From NCBI GenBank assembly GCA_014191755.1, contig BJHE01000008.1, positions 27,072 through 91,071 on the forward strand: DNA of 64,000 bases, given 5' to 3'. The notes beneath the pieces were generated by a model. The model saw only the letters and a list, made by a program, of their open reading frames with translations, was not told the DNA's origin and did no database searches. The stretch comes from Cyanobium sp. Its GTDB lineage: Bacteria > Cyanobacteriota > Cyanobacteriia > PCC-6307 > Cyanobiaceae. Made by a program: the position numbers and the translations under genes. Of this stretch, positions 20,164 to 29,611 are shown one piece after another. Numbering within the stretch: the stretch's first letter is position 1; each line of letters begins with the position of its first letter.

Positions 20164-21113
20164 CAATGGCGGCCAATCTGCAGCAGCAGCCGATCCCTCC
20201 CCTCCCACTGATCGCAACGGTGGTCTCTGCATTGCTGACTTGGCTGTTGCTGTGGATGTTGATCCCATGGCTGAGGAGGCGGCTGCTCGATCAGCCCAAC
20301 GCCCGAAGCTCCCACCGCATTCCCACCCCCCGGGGCGGCGGTGTGGTGTTCGTACTGGTCGGCAGCCTGCTCAGCCTCGCCCTAGGGGCAGGCACAAGTT
20401 CCTGGATCCCCCTGATCTGCTGTCCCCTGGCCCTGGTCGGCCTGCTGGATGATCGCTTTGACCTGCCTGCCGTTTGGCGCTATGCGGCCCAGGTCGCTAC
20501 GGCGGGCGTGCTGGTAGCAATGGCGGCCGTGCCGCTGCCGATCTGGGCCCTGCCGTTGGTTCTGGTGGCGATCACGGCAGTGATCAACTTCACCAACTTC
20601 ATGGATGGACTCGACGGTCTGGTAGCCCTGTGCGGAATCGTGCTGATGGCCTCGGTCGGACTTTGGCCCGTGGCCGGGGCCTTGCTGGGCTTCCTCGCCT
20701 GGAACTGGAGTCCGGCCAAGGTGTTCATGGGTGATGTAGGGAGCACCTGGATCGGGGCTGTGTTTGCAGGCATGGTGCTGCAGCAACCTGGTCCGTGGGA
20801 GGCCATCTCCTTGCTGCTGGTGAGCTTCCCACTGCTGGGAGATGCCCTGATCTGCGTGCTACGCCGGCTGCGGGCAGGCCAGCCCGTGTTCCAGGCCCAC
20901 CGCCTGCATCTGTTCCAAAGGCTGCAGCGTGGAGGCTGGCCCCATGCGAAGGTTGCATTTGTGTACGGAGGTGCCACCACGCTCCTTGCATTGGCACGAC
21001 CGTTCGGAAACGCTGCGACACTGATCCCTTTGATCGGCGCTGAAATGCTCATCGCGCTGTGGATGGAGCGCAACCAAGCCGTTTCTTTCCAAGATGAGGC
21101 GAAAACGGGGTAA
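20160..21113 (+). CDS. WecA/TagO/MraY-family polyprenyl-phosphate sugar-phosphate transferase
   Basis: 'RSSHRIPTPRGGGVVFV', 'GLLDDRFDLP', 'INFTNFMDGLDGLVA', 'KVFMGDVGSTWIGAVFAG'. Confidence 0.92.
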   Translation: MTMAANLQQQPIPPLPLIATVVSALLTWLLLWMLIPWLRRRLLDQPNARSSHRIPTPRGGGVVFVLVGSLLSLALGAGTSSWIPLICCPLALVGLLDDRFDLPAVWRYAAQVATAGVLVAMAAVPLPIWALPLVLVAITAVINFTNFMDGLDGLVALCGIVLMASVGLWPVAGALLGFLAWNWSPAKVFMGDVGSTWIGAVFAGMVLQQPGPWEAISLLLVSFPLLGDALICVLRRLRAGQPVFQAHRLHLFQRLQRGGWPHAKVAFVYGGATTLLALARPFGNAATLIPLIGAEMLIALWMERNQAVSFQDEAKTG

Positions 21114-21304
21114 AGTGCTGAAATGACGCATTTATTTGGATGGCTCCTCGGCAGCGAATACTTTCCAGCCGCCAAGCCTGCACCAGAAAGTGCTTAACTT
21201 TCGAATTCTAGATGTTTTAGGTATGAAGATTTTCAAGGAGTTGGAGACTGAGTGAGTACCAACCCAGCATTTTGCCCCCATCGCCAGATAACGAGAACAG
21301 CAAA

Positions 21305-23377
21305 ATGAATTCTAAGCTGTCTTCACCACCCAACCATTCCCCACCGAAGCGCCCTGCCCTTTCTTCCGATGCGCCGGCCGGAATCGCTGCCCGCAGCCGT
21401 CGCTGGCTCTGTTCAAGGCTGGCCAACACGGTGCTGATCCGGCGCACGTATTTGGTGACCTTTGACGGTCTTTTGATCCTGGCAGCGTTTTATGGAGCCT
21501 TCGCCCTCCGCCTGCACGAAAAGGAAACCCTGAGCGCCACTGTCGCTTCCGTGCCTTGGCTACCTTGGCTGGCTCTTGTCAGCGGGCTACCCGTGTTGCT
21601 GTTCTCCGGTTGGTACCGGGGACTCACCCGCTACGCCGGTAGCCATTCGCTTTACGGCTTAATCCCCCGTGGCGTGGTAATGGTGCTGGTTTTGTTGATG
21701 GCGAACACACTTCTGGGCGGCGCACAACCGCCGCGTTCCTTCTGGATGTTGTATCTGTTGTTATTCTCGGGGGGGGCGATTTGCAGCCGCATAGTGCTGC
21801 GGGATGTTCTAGTTCGCCAGTTAGAGCGCGATAGCAGCAAACGCATTCCTGCTGATGAGACGGATGCAACCTTAATCTATGGGGCAGGCCATTCAGGCAT
21901 GAATTTATTGAATGCCATTCGCAGTGATCGCCGCTTTCGCATTATCGGATTCCTCGATGACGACACCCAGCTCCATGGAAGAACACTCCAGAATCTCAAA
22001 ATTCACAGTCCAACCCGTCTACATGCCCTGATCAAGGATCATGGTTTAAACAAAGTTTTGCTAGCCATGCCCTCCCTATCCAGGGAGCGGAAAAGACTTC
22101 TGGTCGATCAGCTCAGCCATCTCGGCTTGGAAGTGCTCTCGATCCCTTCCCTTGCACAGTTGGCAAACGGTCAACGAATCGTGAGCGACATCCAACCGGT
22201 GCTCATTGAAGATTTGCTAGGTCGGGAACCAAGCAAACCTCTATCGCATCTCCTCCAGGAAAGCGTTAAAGGGAAATGCGTACTCGTGACCGGGGCTGGT
22301 GGCTCGATCGGCAGTGAGCTATGCAGACAAATCCTCGCTCTAGGAGCCAGAAAACTACTGTTGCTTGACTTGAATGAATACGTTCTCTACAGCATTGATA
22401 AAGAGCTGAGCTCTCAGAAATCAGGCATTGAAATCAGACCAATCCTTGGCGACGCGTCAGATGCAAACAGATTGACACTCATCTGTCGCGAGCATCAAGT
22501 ACAAACCATTTTCCACGCAGCTGCATACAAACATGTGCCACTGGTTGAAGCCAATCTCTGCGCTGGGATTGCAAACAACCTACGCGCAACAAAATCGGTG
22601 ATTCAAGCGGCCATCGAGGCTGATATCGAGCGTCTCACGCTGATTTCCACCGACAAAGCCGTCAGGCCAACCAATGCCATGGGAGCGAGCAAGAGGGTGT
22701 GTGAGCTGCTGATTCAGGCAGCGGCCGCAGATCTGGCTGGCCGGCAACCGGTGATGGCGATGGTGAGATTCGGAAACGTTCTTGGATCTTCAGGATCAGT
22801 GATCCCCCTCTTCCATGAGCAGATCTCCAAAGGAGGGCCAATCACCGTGACCCACCAAGCGATAACGCGCTACTTCATGACGATTCCCGAAGCCGTGCAG
22901 CTGGTGCTACAGGCAACCGGTATGGCCCGGGGCGGCGAACTCTTTCTACTAGATATGGGAGAACCGGTGAGAATTGCTGAATTGGCACGCCAGATGATTG
23001 AACTTTCTGGTCTTCGTGTCAGGGACGAACTGAATCCCAATGGCGACATCGCGATTGAATACACAGGTTTACGGCCTGGCGAGAAACTTTACGAAGAACT
23101 TCTGATCAGCGCTCGCGATGAAGCCACCCAACACCCCCTGATTCGAAAAGCCAAAGAACCCAACCACAGCAGTTCCGAGCTAAGGCCCATGGTTGAAGCC
23201 CTGGAAGAGGCCTTGGACCGATGGGATGAGCAAGCTACAATAATGGCGCTGTCGAGGCTGGTTCCTGAATACAATAAAGACATGAAGATGCAACTAACAA
23301 CCGCTGCAGCTAATGTAAACGGACTAGCACCAGATACAACCCACCCCGCTTCCCCCAAGCTACCTACTGCTCCATGA
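21305..23377 (+). CDS. CapD/FlaA1-like nucleoside-diphosphate sugar epimerase/dehydratase, membrane anchored
   Basis: N-terminal TM segments, 'GKCVLVTGAGGSIGSELCRQILALG', 'ISTDKAVRPTNAMGASKRVCELL'; TTG 21272 is an alternative start. Confidence 0.92.
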   Translation: MNSKLSSPPNHSPPKRPALSSDAPAGIAARSRRWLCSRLANTVLIRRTYLVTFDGLLILAAFYGAFALRLHEKETLSATVASVPWLPWLALVSGLPVLLFSGWYRGLTRYAGSHSLYGLIPRGVVMVLVLLMANTLLGGAQPPRSFWMLYLLLFSGGAICSRIVLRDVLVRQLERDSSKRIPADETDATLIYGAGHSGMNLLNAIRSDRRFRIIGFLDDDTQLHGRTLQNLKIHSPTRLHALIKDHGLNKVLLAMPSLSRERKRLLVDQLSHLGLEVLSIPSLAQLANGQRIVSDIQPVLIEDLLGREPSKPLSHLLQESVKGKCVLVTGAGGSIGSELCRQILALGARKLLLLDLNEYVLYSIDKELSSQKSGIEIRPILGDASDANRLTLICREHQVQTIFHAAAYKHVPLVEANLCAGIANNLRATKSVIQAAIEADIERLTLISTDKAVRPTNAMGASKRVCELLIQAAAADLAGRQPVMAMVRFGNVLGSSGSVIPLFHEQISKGGPITVTHQAITRYFMTIPEAVQLVLQATGMARGGELFLLDMGEPVRIAELARQMIELSGLRVRDELNPNGDIAIEYTGLRPGEKLYEELLISARDEATQHPLIRKAKEPNHSSSELRPMVEALEEALDRWDEQATIMALSRLVPEYNKDMKMQLTTAAANVNGLAPDTTHPASPKLPTAP

Positions 23378-24294
23378 TTCAACTATTAAGCCATATTCCG
23401 CCAGGTCTTAAGGCCAAAATTCCGGCCATACCACCTGCAACGCCCCGCAATTTATGGCTTCTGCTGACAGCGGCTGTGGCCACACAAAATCTGGCTGCCT
23501 TCCAAAGCAGTCAGGATGAAAACATCACGGTGTTTGCAGCCTTGATCTGGGGAGGGGCTTTGATCTGCTTGGAAGACCAACTAGAAACGCTGGACCCAAA
23601 CCCTCAATGGACCGGCTTGATCGCTGGAACGACTCTTCTGAGCTGGGTAATCGCTCGCACATCGATCATCCTGCATTGGGATGGGATGATTTTCATCTTA
23701 CCTCTGATTGGTTGCATCGCTTTAGCCCTGCTATGTGAACCTATCAAAGGAATTGGAAGATTTCGCGACTCGCTCCTTTGTTTGCTGATGCTTCCAGCAT
23801 TCAACGTGGTTATGAAGCTGATTCCCGATGGTCCATTGAGTGTTTTAACCGCACACCTGAGTGGCTTCTGGCTTGGCATCCTGGGATTCGAGAATATTGT
23901 ACGCAATAAAACCGTTCTTATGCCGACCGGGGGAGTTGAGGTCTTGCCGGCATGCAATGGTGTTGACATGATTGCACAGGTTATCTGCATCGCTGTGATC
24001 TTCCAGCTTGCCTTTCCACTAAGGTCCTTTCTAAGCCGCGTCATTGTTTTTTCCCTTGCTCCTGTGATCGGCCTTGCAAGTAACACCATACGGATTGCCA
24101 TCCTGGCCCTCTGCGTGGCCAATGGCAATGGTAAGGGCAGCGGATTGTTTAGCTTCTTTCATGACAGCATTGGATCATTAGTTTTTTCAGGTTTTTCTGT
24201 GTTCATTTTCGGTATTCTCTACATGCGATTGTTAGAGCGAGAGCTCCCCCCACTGCCTGCAGTTCTCCATGACCAGACATCCCATCATGAATGA
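23374..24294 (+). CDS. Cyanoexosortase (exosortase A type)
   Basis: Polytopic; exosortase catalytic blocks 'PACNGVDMIAQV' (Cys), 'ASNTIRIAILAL' (Arg), 'FFHDSIGSLVFSG' (His). Confidence 0.88.
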   Translation: MIQLLSHIPPGLKAKIPAIPPATPRNLWLLLTAAVATQNLAAFQSSQDENITVFAALIWGGALICLEDQLETLDPNPQWTGLIAGTTLLSWVIARTSIILHWDGMIFILPLIGCIALALLCEPIKGIGRFRDSLLCLLMLPAFNVVMKLIPDGPLSVLTAHLSGFWLGILGFENIVRNKTVLMPTGGVEVLPACNGVDMIAQVICIAVIFQLAFPLRSFLSRVIVFSLAPVIGLASNTIRIAILALCVANGNGKGSGLFSFFHDSIGSLVFSGFSVFIFGILYMRLLERELPPLPAVLHDQTSHHE

Positions 24295-24970
24295 TCGGAT
24301 CGTCAGCAAGAAGCAATTACGTTTAATCTATTCCATCCTAGCGGCAATTGCTTCTGTTGCCGCCACAAAATCATTGATCTGGCCCCGCTGGCCCGAGGCC
24401 AGACCACTGAATCAACAAGCGATTACGGAAACATTGAATGCGGCCGGCCTCCGTGCAACTCCACTCAAACCATTGGCAGCCAAACGCAGTGCAGAGCTCG
24501 CCACATCAGCCGTCATCGGGTATTCTCTTGATGATGGACTTGAACTCAGACTGATGAGGGGAAAGGCGCGTAAACGGTTTAACTTTCAGACTGCATTCCT
24601 ATCAACAAGTCACCCTGAGCTGCAGCTCAAACAAAGACAACTGTCAGCTGGCCCGCCCCCCTATGCCATCGGTCTTGTTTCAAGCCAACCAGCACTGCAA
24701 ACCTGCCTTGTCCAAGAGAGTCAAGCGTCAATGGATTTTGGCGTGACAAGAGAAGAACTTTCGGCACTAGTGGACCGTGCAAATCAATCCAGGTGGAGAA
24801 GATTGAAGTCTATTATTGGCCTGCAGTCAAATCGAACTTATGAATGCATTCTGCTTCAAGCTAAAAACACCAAGGAGTTACCTGCATTGACCGAAAATTC
24901 AACATGGCTACGTATACTCAAGATTCTACGACCTGCTCTGCAATCAGGATCAAACAAGTCAAGCCTGTGA
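24287..24970 (+). CDS. Cyanoexosortase A system-associated protein-like
   Basis: Start overlaps exosortase stop; single N-terminal TM plus soluble domain, size and context match known exosortase accessory proteins. Confidence 0.65.
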   Translation: MNDRIVSKKQLRLIYSILAAIASVAATKSLIWPRWPEARPLNQQAITETLNAAGLRATPLKPLAAKRSAELATSAVIGYSLDDGLELRLMRGKARKRFNFQTAFLSTSHPELQLKQRQLSAGPPPYAIGLVSSQPALQTCLVQESQASMDFGVTREELSALVDRANQSRWRRLKSIIGLQSNRTYECILLQAKNTKELPALTENSTWLRILKILRPALQSGSNKSSL

Positions 24971-24983
24971 CCGATCATCAAAT

Positions 24984-25541
24984 TTGAAGCCACTATTACA
25001 ACTTTCCGAAGAAGGTGTCATGGGTCTACTTGATCGTCTATTGCGTCAAAACACTCCAGCTACCAGACAAACAATTCCCCAGCAGAGCCGGCCACTGATT
25101 TACAGCTGGATCCAGAGTGGCAAGTTTGCGATCGGTCCGATGCCCCAGACAGCTGAGCAGTGGCTGCAGTTAGAACAAGCGGGATTCAGAAGCCGATTCA
25201 GCTGTTGTTATCCCGAAGAAGAGATCTTTGCAACTGCTCCTAATTCGTGGCTATGTGATCGGGTATCCCTGCCGGACCATCGGCGCCAAGAATTAATGAA
25301 ACCGGAGCAACTCGCTAAGGCCCTGCTCCAAGCGGAGACAGTGATTGAATCGCAGCCGGCCACCTACCTGCATTGCTTTGCTGGACGGGAACGTTCACCC
25401 TTGGTCGCCGTTGGTTTGGTGGCCCGACTTAAGGGAGTTGATGTGCTCACGGCCTTAGAACGTGTGCGTCTCTGCCATCCATCCGCTTCTCCAATATTCA
25501 GCGACTTGGATAAACTTGAACAGCTGTTGAAAACAATGTAA
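24984..25541 (+). CDS. Dual-specificity-type protein phosphatase (cysteine-based)
   Basis: CX5R signature in 'YLHCFAGRERSPLVAVGLVARLKG'; start TTG 24984 or ATG 25020. Confidence 0.75.
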   Translation: MKPLLQLSEEGVMGLLDRLLRQNTPATRQTIPQQSRPLIYSWIQSGKFAIGPMPQTAEQWLQLEQAGFRSRFSCCYPEEEIFATAPNSWLCDRVSLPDHRRQELMKPEQLAKALLQAETVIESQPATYLHCFAGRERSPLVAVGLVARLKGVDVLTALERVRLCHPSASPIFSDLDKLEQLLKTM

Positions 25542-25672
25542 AGATAACCAAGCAAGATTGGTATCGACTGCTTAGATTTAGAGACTAGCTCAGCGACGGA
25601 AATGAAGCAACTTCAACCAACAATCGGCAAAAAATTCACGGGAAGTCCGATAGATTTGTTGTCCAATAAATT

Positions 25673-28189
25673 CTATCCCTTCGGATGGTTAGCCTGATCC
25701 GATGGCTCCGTGCCATTGACTTGATTAGCATCATTACCATTACCAGACTTCAGCTTTGACTGGCGCAACTCGCGGGAGACGCCCTCTTCATGGTAACGCT
25801 GAACGGCAGCACTACTACCGTCGCTAATATAACGATCTGTGACATAAGAATCACGGTAGCCGCGCACCAAGTTACCAACATCACGGGCATAACGTCCAAG
25901 TCCTTCACCGTTTTTGCCATAAGTTGAAGAGGAACCGCTGTCATTGGCATAGGCATAGTGGTAGTAGTATCCATATTCATAACCATAATCATTCAGGCGG
26001 CTTGGGAAGTTCACTTGATTACAGATCAGCCCCAACACATCAACACCGGTGGCCTTGATTCGGCGACAGGCCTGTGGAGCCAATTCACGGCTAACCTTGC
26101 CAAGACCAACGAGGAATAAAATCCCATCCAGTTTTTCGCCAAGCAGAATCGGGTCAGAGAGCATCAGACAGGGTGGAGCATCAAACAGCACCATATCGTA
26201 TTCAGTGAGAGCGCGAATTTCATTGACAACTTCTTGGGCGCGGGTTGAGTTCAACAATTTCGCTGGGTCTGGCGGTTTCGGCCCAGCGGGTAAGATATCA
26301 AGATTATCTTGGATCGGTTGAATCAATGACTTCAACGGCACCGAAGAGTTGGTAAGTATGGTTGAAAAGCCCTCCCCATTAGCCAATCCGAGGTAGCGGG
26401 TCTGCATCGGGAGACGCATATCAGCATCCACCACGAGAACCTTGAGGCCAAGGTCGGCAAGGGTACGAGCAAAGATGGTGACAGCTGTCGATTTACCTTC
26501 GCCTTGGGTCGATGAAGTCACGGCGACAAGGCGAATGTCCCGATCGGAACGAAGCAGTCGGAAAGTGGTGAACAAACTGCGAAGTGATTCCTTGATGGCA
26601 AAGCGTTCACTAGCGCTCATCTTGGATATACTGGTCGAAACATCCACCCCAGACTCAAGGGGAAGATAAGGAATTAAACCCAGAACTGGTAATTGCAATT
26701 CTCTTTCCGTTTCCATCGGAGTATGGAATACGTTGTCAGTACGCTCGCGAAGGATCGCTGCACCCAGGCCAGAAACTAGACCGAGCATCAGGGCGCGCAG
26801 CAAATTACTTTGAAGATTTGGTTCAACAGGGATTTCGTTAAACTCCGCCGGAGCAATCACTTGCCAGGGAGAGGTGGAGCGGGCCCGCTGGAGCCGATAA
26901 TTATCACGAGCAATCAAATAACTGGAATAATTTTCTCGAGCAGATTTTAGATTTGAAGCCAACTCTTCATATTTTTTCATCAGAGAAGGGCTGTTCTTGA
27001 AGTTCTCATTCAACAGCAAGATCTGCCGGTTAAGTTCATCCTGCTGGGATTCGTTGGCAAATAATTGTGCCTTGATCGCATCGGTAGCCTGCTTTCGAAC
27101 AACTGGGAGAATGGCATCGCGTTGGGCGAGTATGGATTGAACGATTGGGGAATCATCTTTGTACACAGCTCGAGCGTTAGCAAGCTTCTGTTCAAACTCA
27201 TCAAGAGTCTCATTTGGAGTGGTTTGTCCTGCCCCGATTTCATTGCTATCATTGGCATCACTCCTTCCAGGAATCACGGTACCTTGGCGGCCCAATTGCT
27301 GGATCGGCGTCGGCGCTCCACTGGGTGTCCAATTAAGGCGTCCGGACTGGACGGAGGCAAGCTTGCTTTTTAAATCGTTGTGCTCGACTTGCAGAGCCAT
27401 AGATTTTGCTACCAAATCGTCTCGATTTGACACGATTTTTTCAGCTAAGCCGCTAGGATCCAAAACGTTGTATTTTTGCCGAAAATCAAGAAGCTGAGCC
27501 TCTAATTTGGTAACATTGTTGCGAAGCCTAGGTGCTTGCTGCTCAAGAAATTCTACCCCAGAATTTAGAGTAGACTCTCGCTGCGACTTTGAAAATTTTG
27601 TGTAATCCTTAGACAATTCATTTAAGATTAAACGTCCCTTAGCTGGATCGCGCCACCGTAGATTGACATTTAAAACCTCTTCAACGTTTCCGGCAGGAGC
27701 GATCGAAAGATTGGAAATCAAGTCATTAATCGAAACTCCCATCCGATCAGCCACCGGCTTAACAAGCAGAGGGGATCTCATCAGTACAATCAGACTGGGA
27801 ACATCATTTTTTTGGGTTTGCCGAGCAATGGTTTCTAGCTTGCTTTCACCACCTCGTGAAGCCTCCATTTCAAAAGGGTTGCTGATCTGGATTTGAAATC
27901 CACCCTCATAAACAGGCGAAAAAATCCTTTGGCGCAAAGTGTTCAGGGCCAGCGCCCCGGAAACCAAGCCAAAAGTGAGAAGGAAAACACCCTGGCGTCG
28001 TTTGATCGTCCTGATCAACCCCTTGATGCCCCCTCCGCCGTCCCCCTCCGCTGGGGCCAAAGGAGACGGTGAAAGGCCGAGATCAAATCCCTGATACCGG
28101 GCACCGGGCTGGGCACCAGCCAATAAAGCCTCTGATCCGGGCTGGTTACCGCCGGGGAGGGGTTGGCGGGAGGCGCCCGTGAGTGTCAC
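25673..28189 (-). CDS. Polysaccharide biosynthesis tyrosine autokinase (Wzc-like BY-kinase)
   Basis: Wzz domain with coiled coil, Walker A 'SSTQGEGKSTAV', A' 'VLVVDADMRLP', B 'DMVLFDAPP', C-terminal Tyr-rich tail 'YGYEYGYYYHYAY'. Confidence 0.95.
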   Translation of the reverse strand: MTLTGASRQPLPGGNQPGSEALLAGAQPGARYQGFDLGLSPSPLAPAEGDGGGGIKGLIRTIKRRQGVFLLTFGLVSGALALNTLRQRIFSPVYEGGFQIQISNPFEMEASRGGESKLETIARQTQKNDVPSLIVLMRSPLLVKPVADRMGVSINDLISNLSIAPAGNVEEVLNVNLRWRDPAKGRLILNELSKDYTKFSKSQRESTLNSGVEFLEQQAPRLRNNVTKLEAQLLDFRQKYNVLDPSGLAEKIVSNRDDLVAKSMALQVEHNDLKSKLASVQSGRLNWTPSGAPTPIQQLGRQGTVIPGRSDANDSNEIGAGQTTPNETLDEFEQKLANARAVYKDDSPIVQSILAQRDAILPVVRKQATDAIKAQLFANESQQDELNRQILLLNENFKNSPSLMKKYEELASNLKSARENYSSYLIARDNYRLQRARSTSPWQVIAPAEFNEIPVEPNLQSNLLRALMLGLVSGLGAAILRERTDNVFHTPMETERELQLPVLGLIPYLPLESGVDVSTSISKMSASERFAIKESLRSLFTTFRLLRSDRDIRLVAVTSSTQGEGKSTAVTIFARTLADLGLKVLVVDADMRLPMQTRYLGLANGEGFSTILTNSSVPLKSLIQPIQDNLDILPAGPKPPDPAKLLNSTRAQEVVNEIRALTEYDMVLFDAPPCLMLSDPILLGEKLDGILFLVGLGKVSRELAPQACRRIKATGVDVLGLICNQVNFPSRLNDYGYEYGYYYHYAYANDSGSSSTYGKNGEGLGRYARDVGNLVRGYRDSYVTDRYISDGSSAAVQRYHEEGVSRELRQSKLKSGNGNDANQVNGTEPSDQANHPKG

Positions 28190-28333
28190 GTCGAGTAGGG
28201 AATACAGATTCAGTCATCTTAAGCCCCTCGTCCCTGATGCGACGCAACAAAAAGAGCCCTTCACGTTCTGGCACCCTTGAACTCCCTAGCCACGGGACCC
28301 GTTTAGACTGGGAAGCCGGTTCCGAATTTTCGC

Positions 28334-29545
28334 GTGCCCGTTCCCGACTCCAGGCGAGGCCTCCAACCAGGGCGTAGCCTTTCCCTTACCAGGCTGCTGG
28401 GCTCACAGACACGGAGCCGACAGCACGTCCAATTAAAGTGGGTCCTCGCCGTGGCGTTGCTGATTTGTGGCCCATCGACTGAATTGGCCCGGGCAGGCTC
28501 CAACCCTGATTCTTCCTTAACCAGGGATCAGGCCCCATTCCAACCTGGCCAAAGCAAGGGATCAGCTAATCTTACACCTGCCCGTCTCAGTATTACTGAG
28601 GTATATGCCGATCTCTACGTGCTCGGCCCCGGTGATGGACTGCAACTCACCTTTCTCGATCCAGCGGCGAAAGAGATCGGTGGACCCTTCGGCATCCTGC
28701 CGGATGGCACCAGCAGTCTTCCCCTGCTGGGTTCGGTTCAGCTAACCGGACTCACGATCGGTCAAGCCAGCCGCTGGTTGTCCAGCCTCTATGGCAAGCA
28801 GTTGAAACGTCCACAGCTCTATCTCACCCTGATCACCCCCCGCCCGGTGAAGGTTTCGATCATCGGTGAGGTGGAAAAACCTGGCCTCTATCCCCTTCCA
28901 CCCTTCTCCACACCGGTTTCAGCCATTCAGCAAGCCGGTGGGATCACGGTGAACTCTGATATCCGCAAGGTGACACTCCGGCGTCAAGCTGGTATCGATG
29001 GAAGCCAGAAACAGGCCACCCTTGATATCAGCCAAGTCTTGCTCAACGGAAATCAGCTTCAGAATCCTGTGCTGTTTGATGGAGACACCTTGATCATCGG
29101 CTTCACCAAGGAGGTGCCTGCCGAAATCCGCGAAATCGGAGCTTCAAATCTAGCTCCCACGTCTATCAGTGTAACGATTCTGGGTGAGGTAAAAACACCG
29201 GGTTCTGTAAGTCTCCCTGCCAACACTCCGCTGGTGGAAGCGATCTTCCGCGCCGGTGGACCGGTGCGCTGGCGGGCCAACAAAAATCAGGTTGAGCTCG
29301 TACGTTTCAGCCGCGACGGCAAAGCGACACGTCAGACTTTTAGCTACAACGATACCACCAATCTATCTCTGAAAAATCCCCCTCTTCGCAATGGTGACAC
29401 GGTCATTGTGAAATCGAGTTTCTATGGCAAGGTTTTGAATGCTTTCTCTGATATCGCCGTACCGATCGGGGCTGCGAGCAGTGCTGCAAATTTGGTCAAC
29501 ACTTGGTACTTCTATAGAAATTGGAACAACAACAATAACAATTAA
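28334..29545 (+). CDS. Polysaccharide biosynthesis/export protein (Wza-like, SLBB domains)
   Basis: 'DLYVLGPGDGLQLTFLDP', 'PRPVKVSIIGEVEKPGLYPLPPFSTPVSAIQQAGGIT', second SLBB 'VTILGEVKTPGSVSLPANTPLVEAIFRAGG'; GTG start uncertain. Confidence 0.93.
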   Translation: MPVPDSRRGLQPGRSLSLTRLLGSQTRSRQHVQLKWVLAVALLICGPSTELARAGSNPDSSLTRDQAPFQPGQSKGSANLTPARLSITEVYADLYVLGPGDGLQLTFLDPAAKEIGGPFGILPDGTSSLPLLGSVQLTGLTIGQASRWLSSLYGKQLKRPQLYLTLITPRPVKVSIIGEVEKPGLYPLPPFSTPVSAIQQAGGITVNSDIRKVTLRRQAGIDGSQKQATLDISQVLLNGNQLQNPVLFDGDTLIIGFTKEVPAEIREIGASNLAPTSISVTILGEVKTPGSVSLPANTPLVEAIFRAGGPVRWRANKNQVELVRFSRDGKATRQTFSYNDTTNLSLKNPPLRNGDTVIVKSSFYGKVLNAFSDIAVPIGAASSAANLVNTWYFYRNWNNNNNN

Positions 29546-29611
29546 AGTAAATCTTTAAAATCGAGTTTGGTTTCGCCTCATTTTAGTTGACAAACTCTTC
29601 TTCCTCACACC

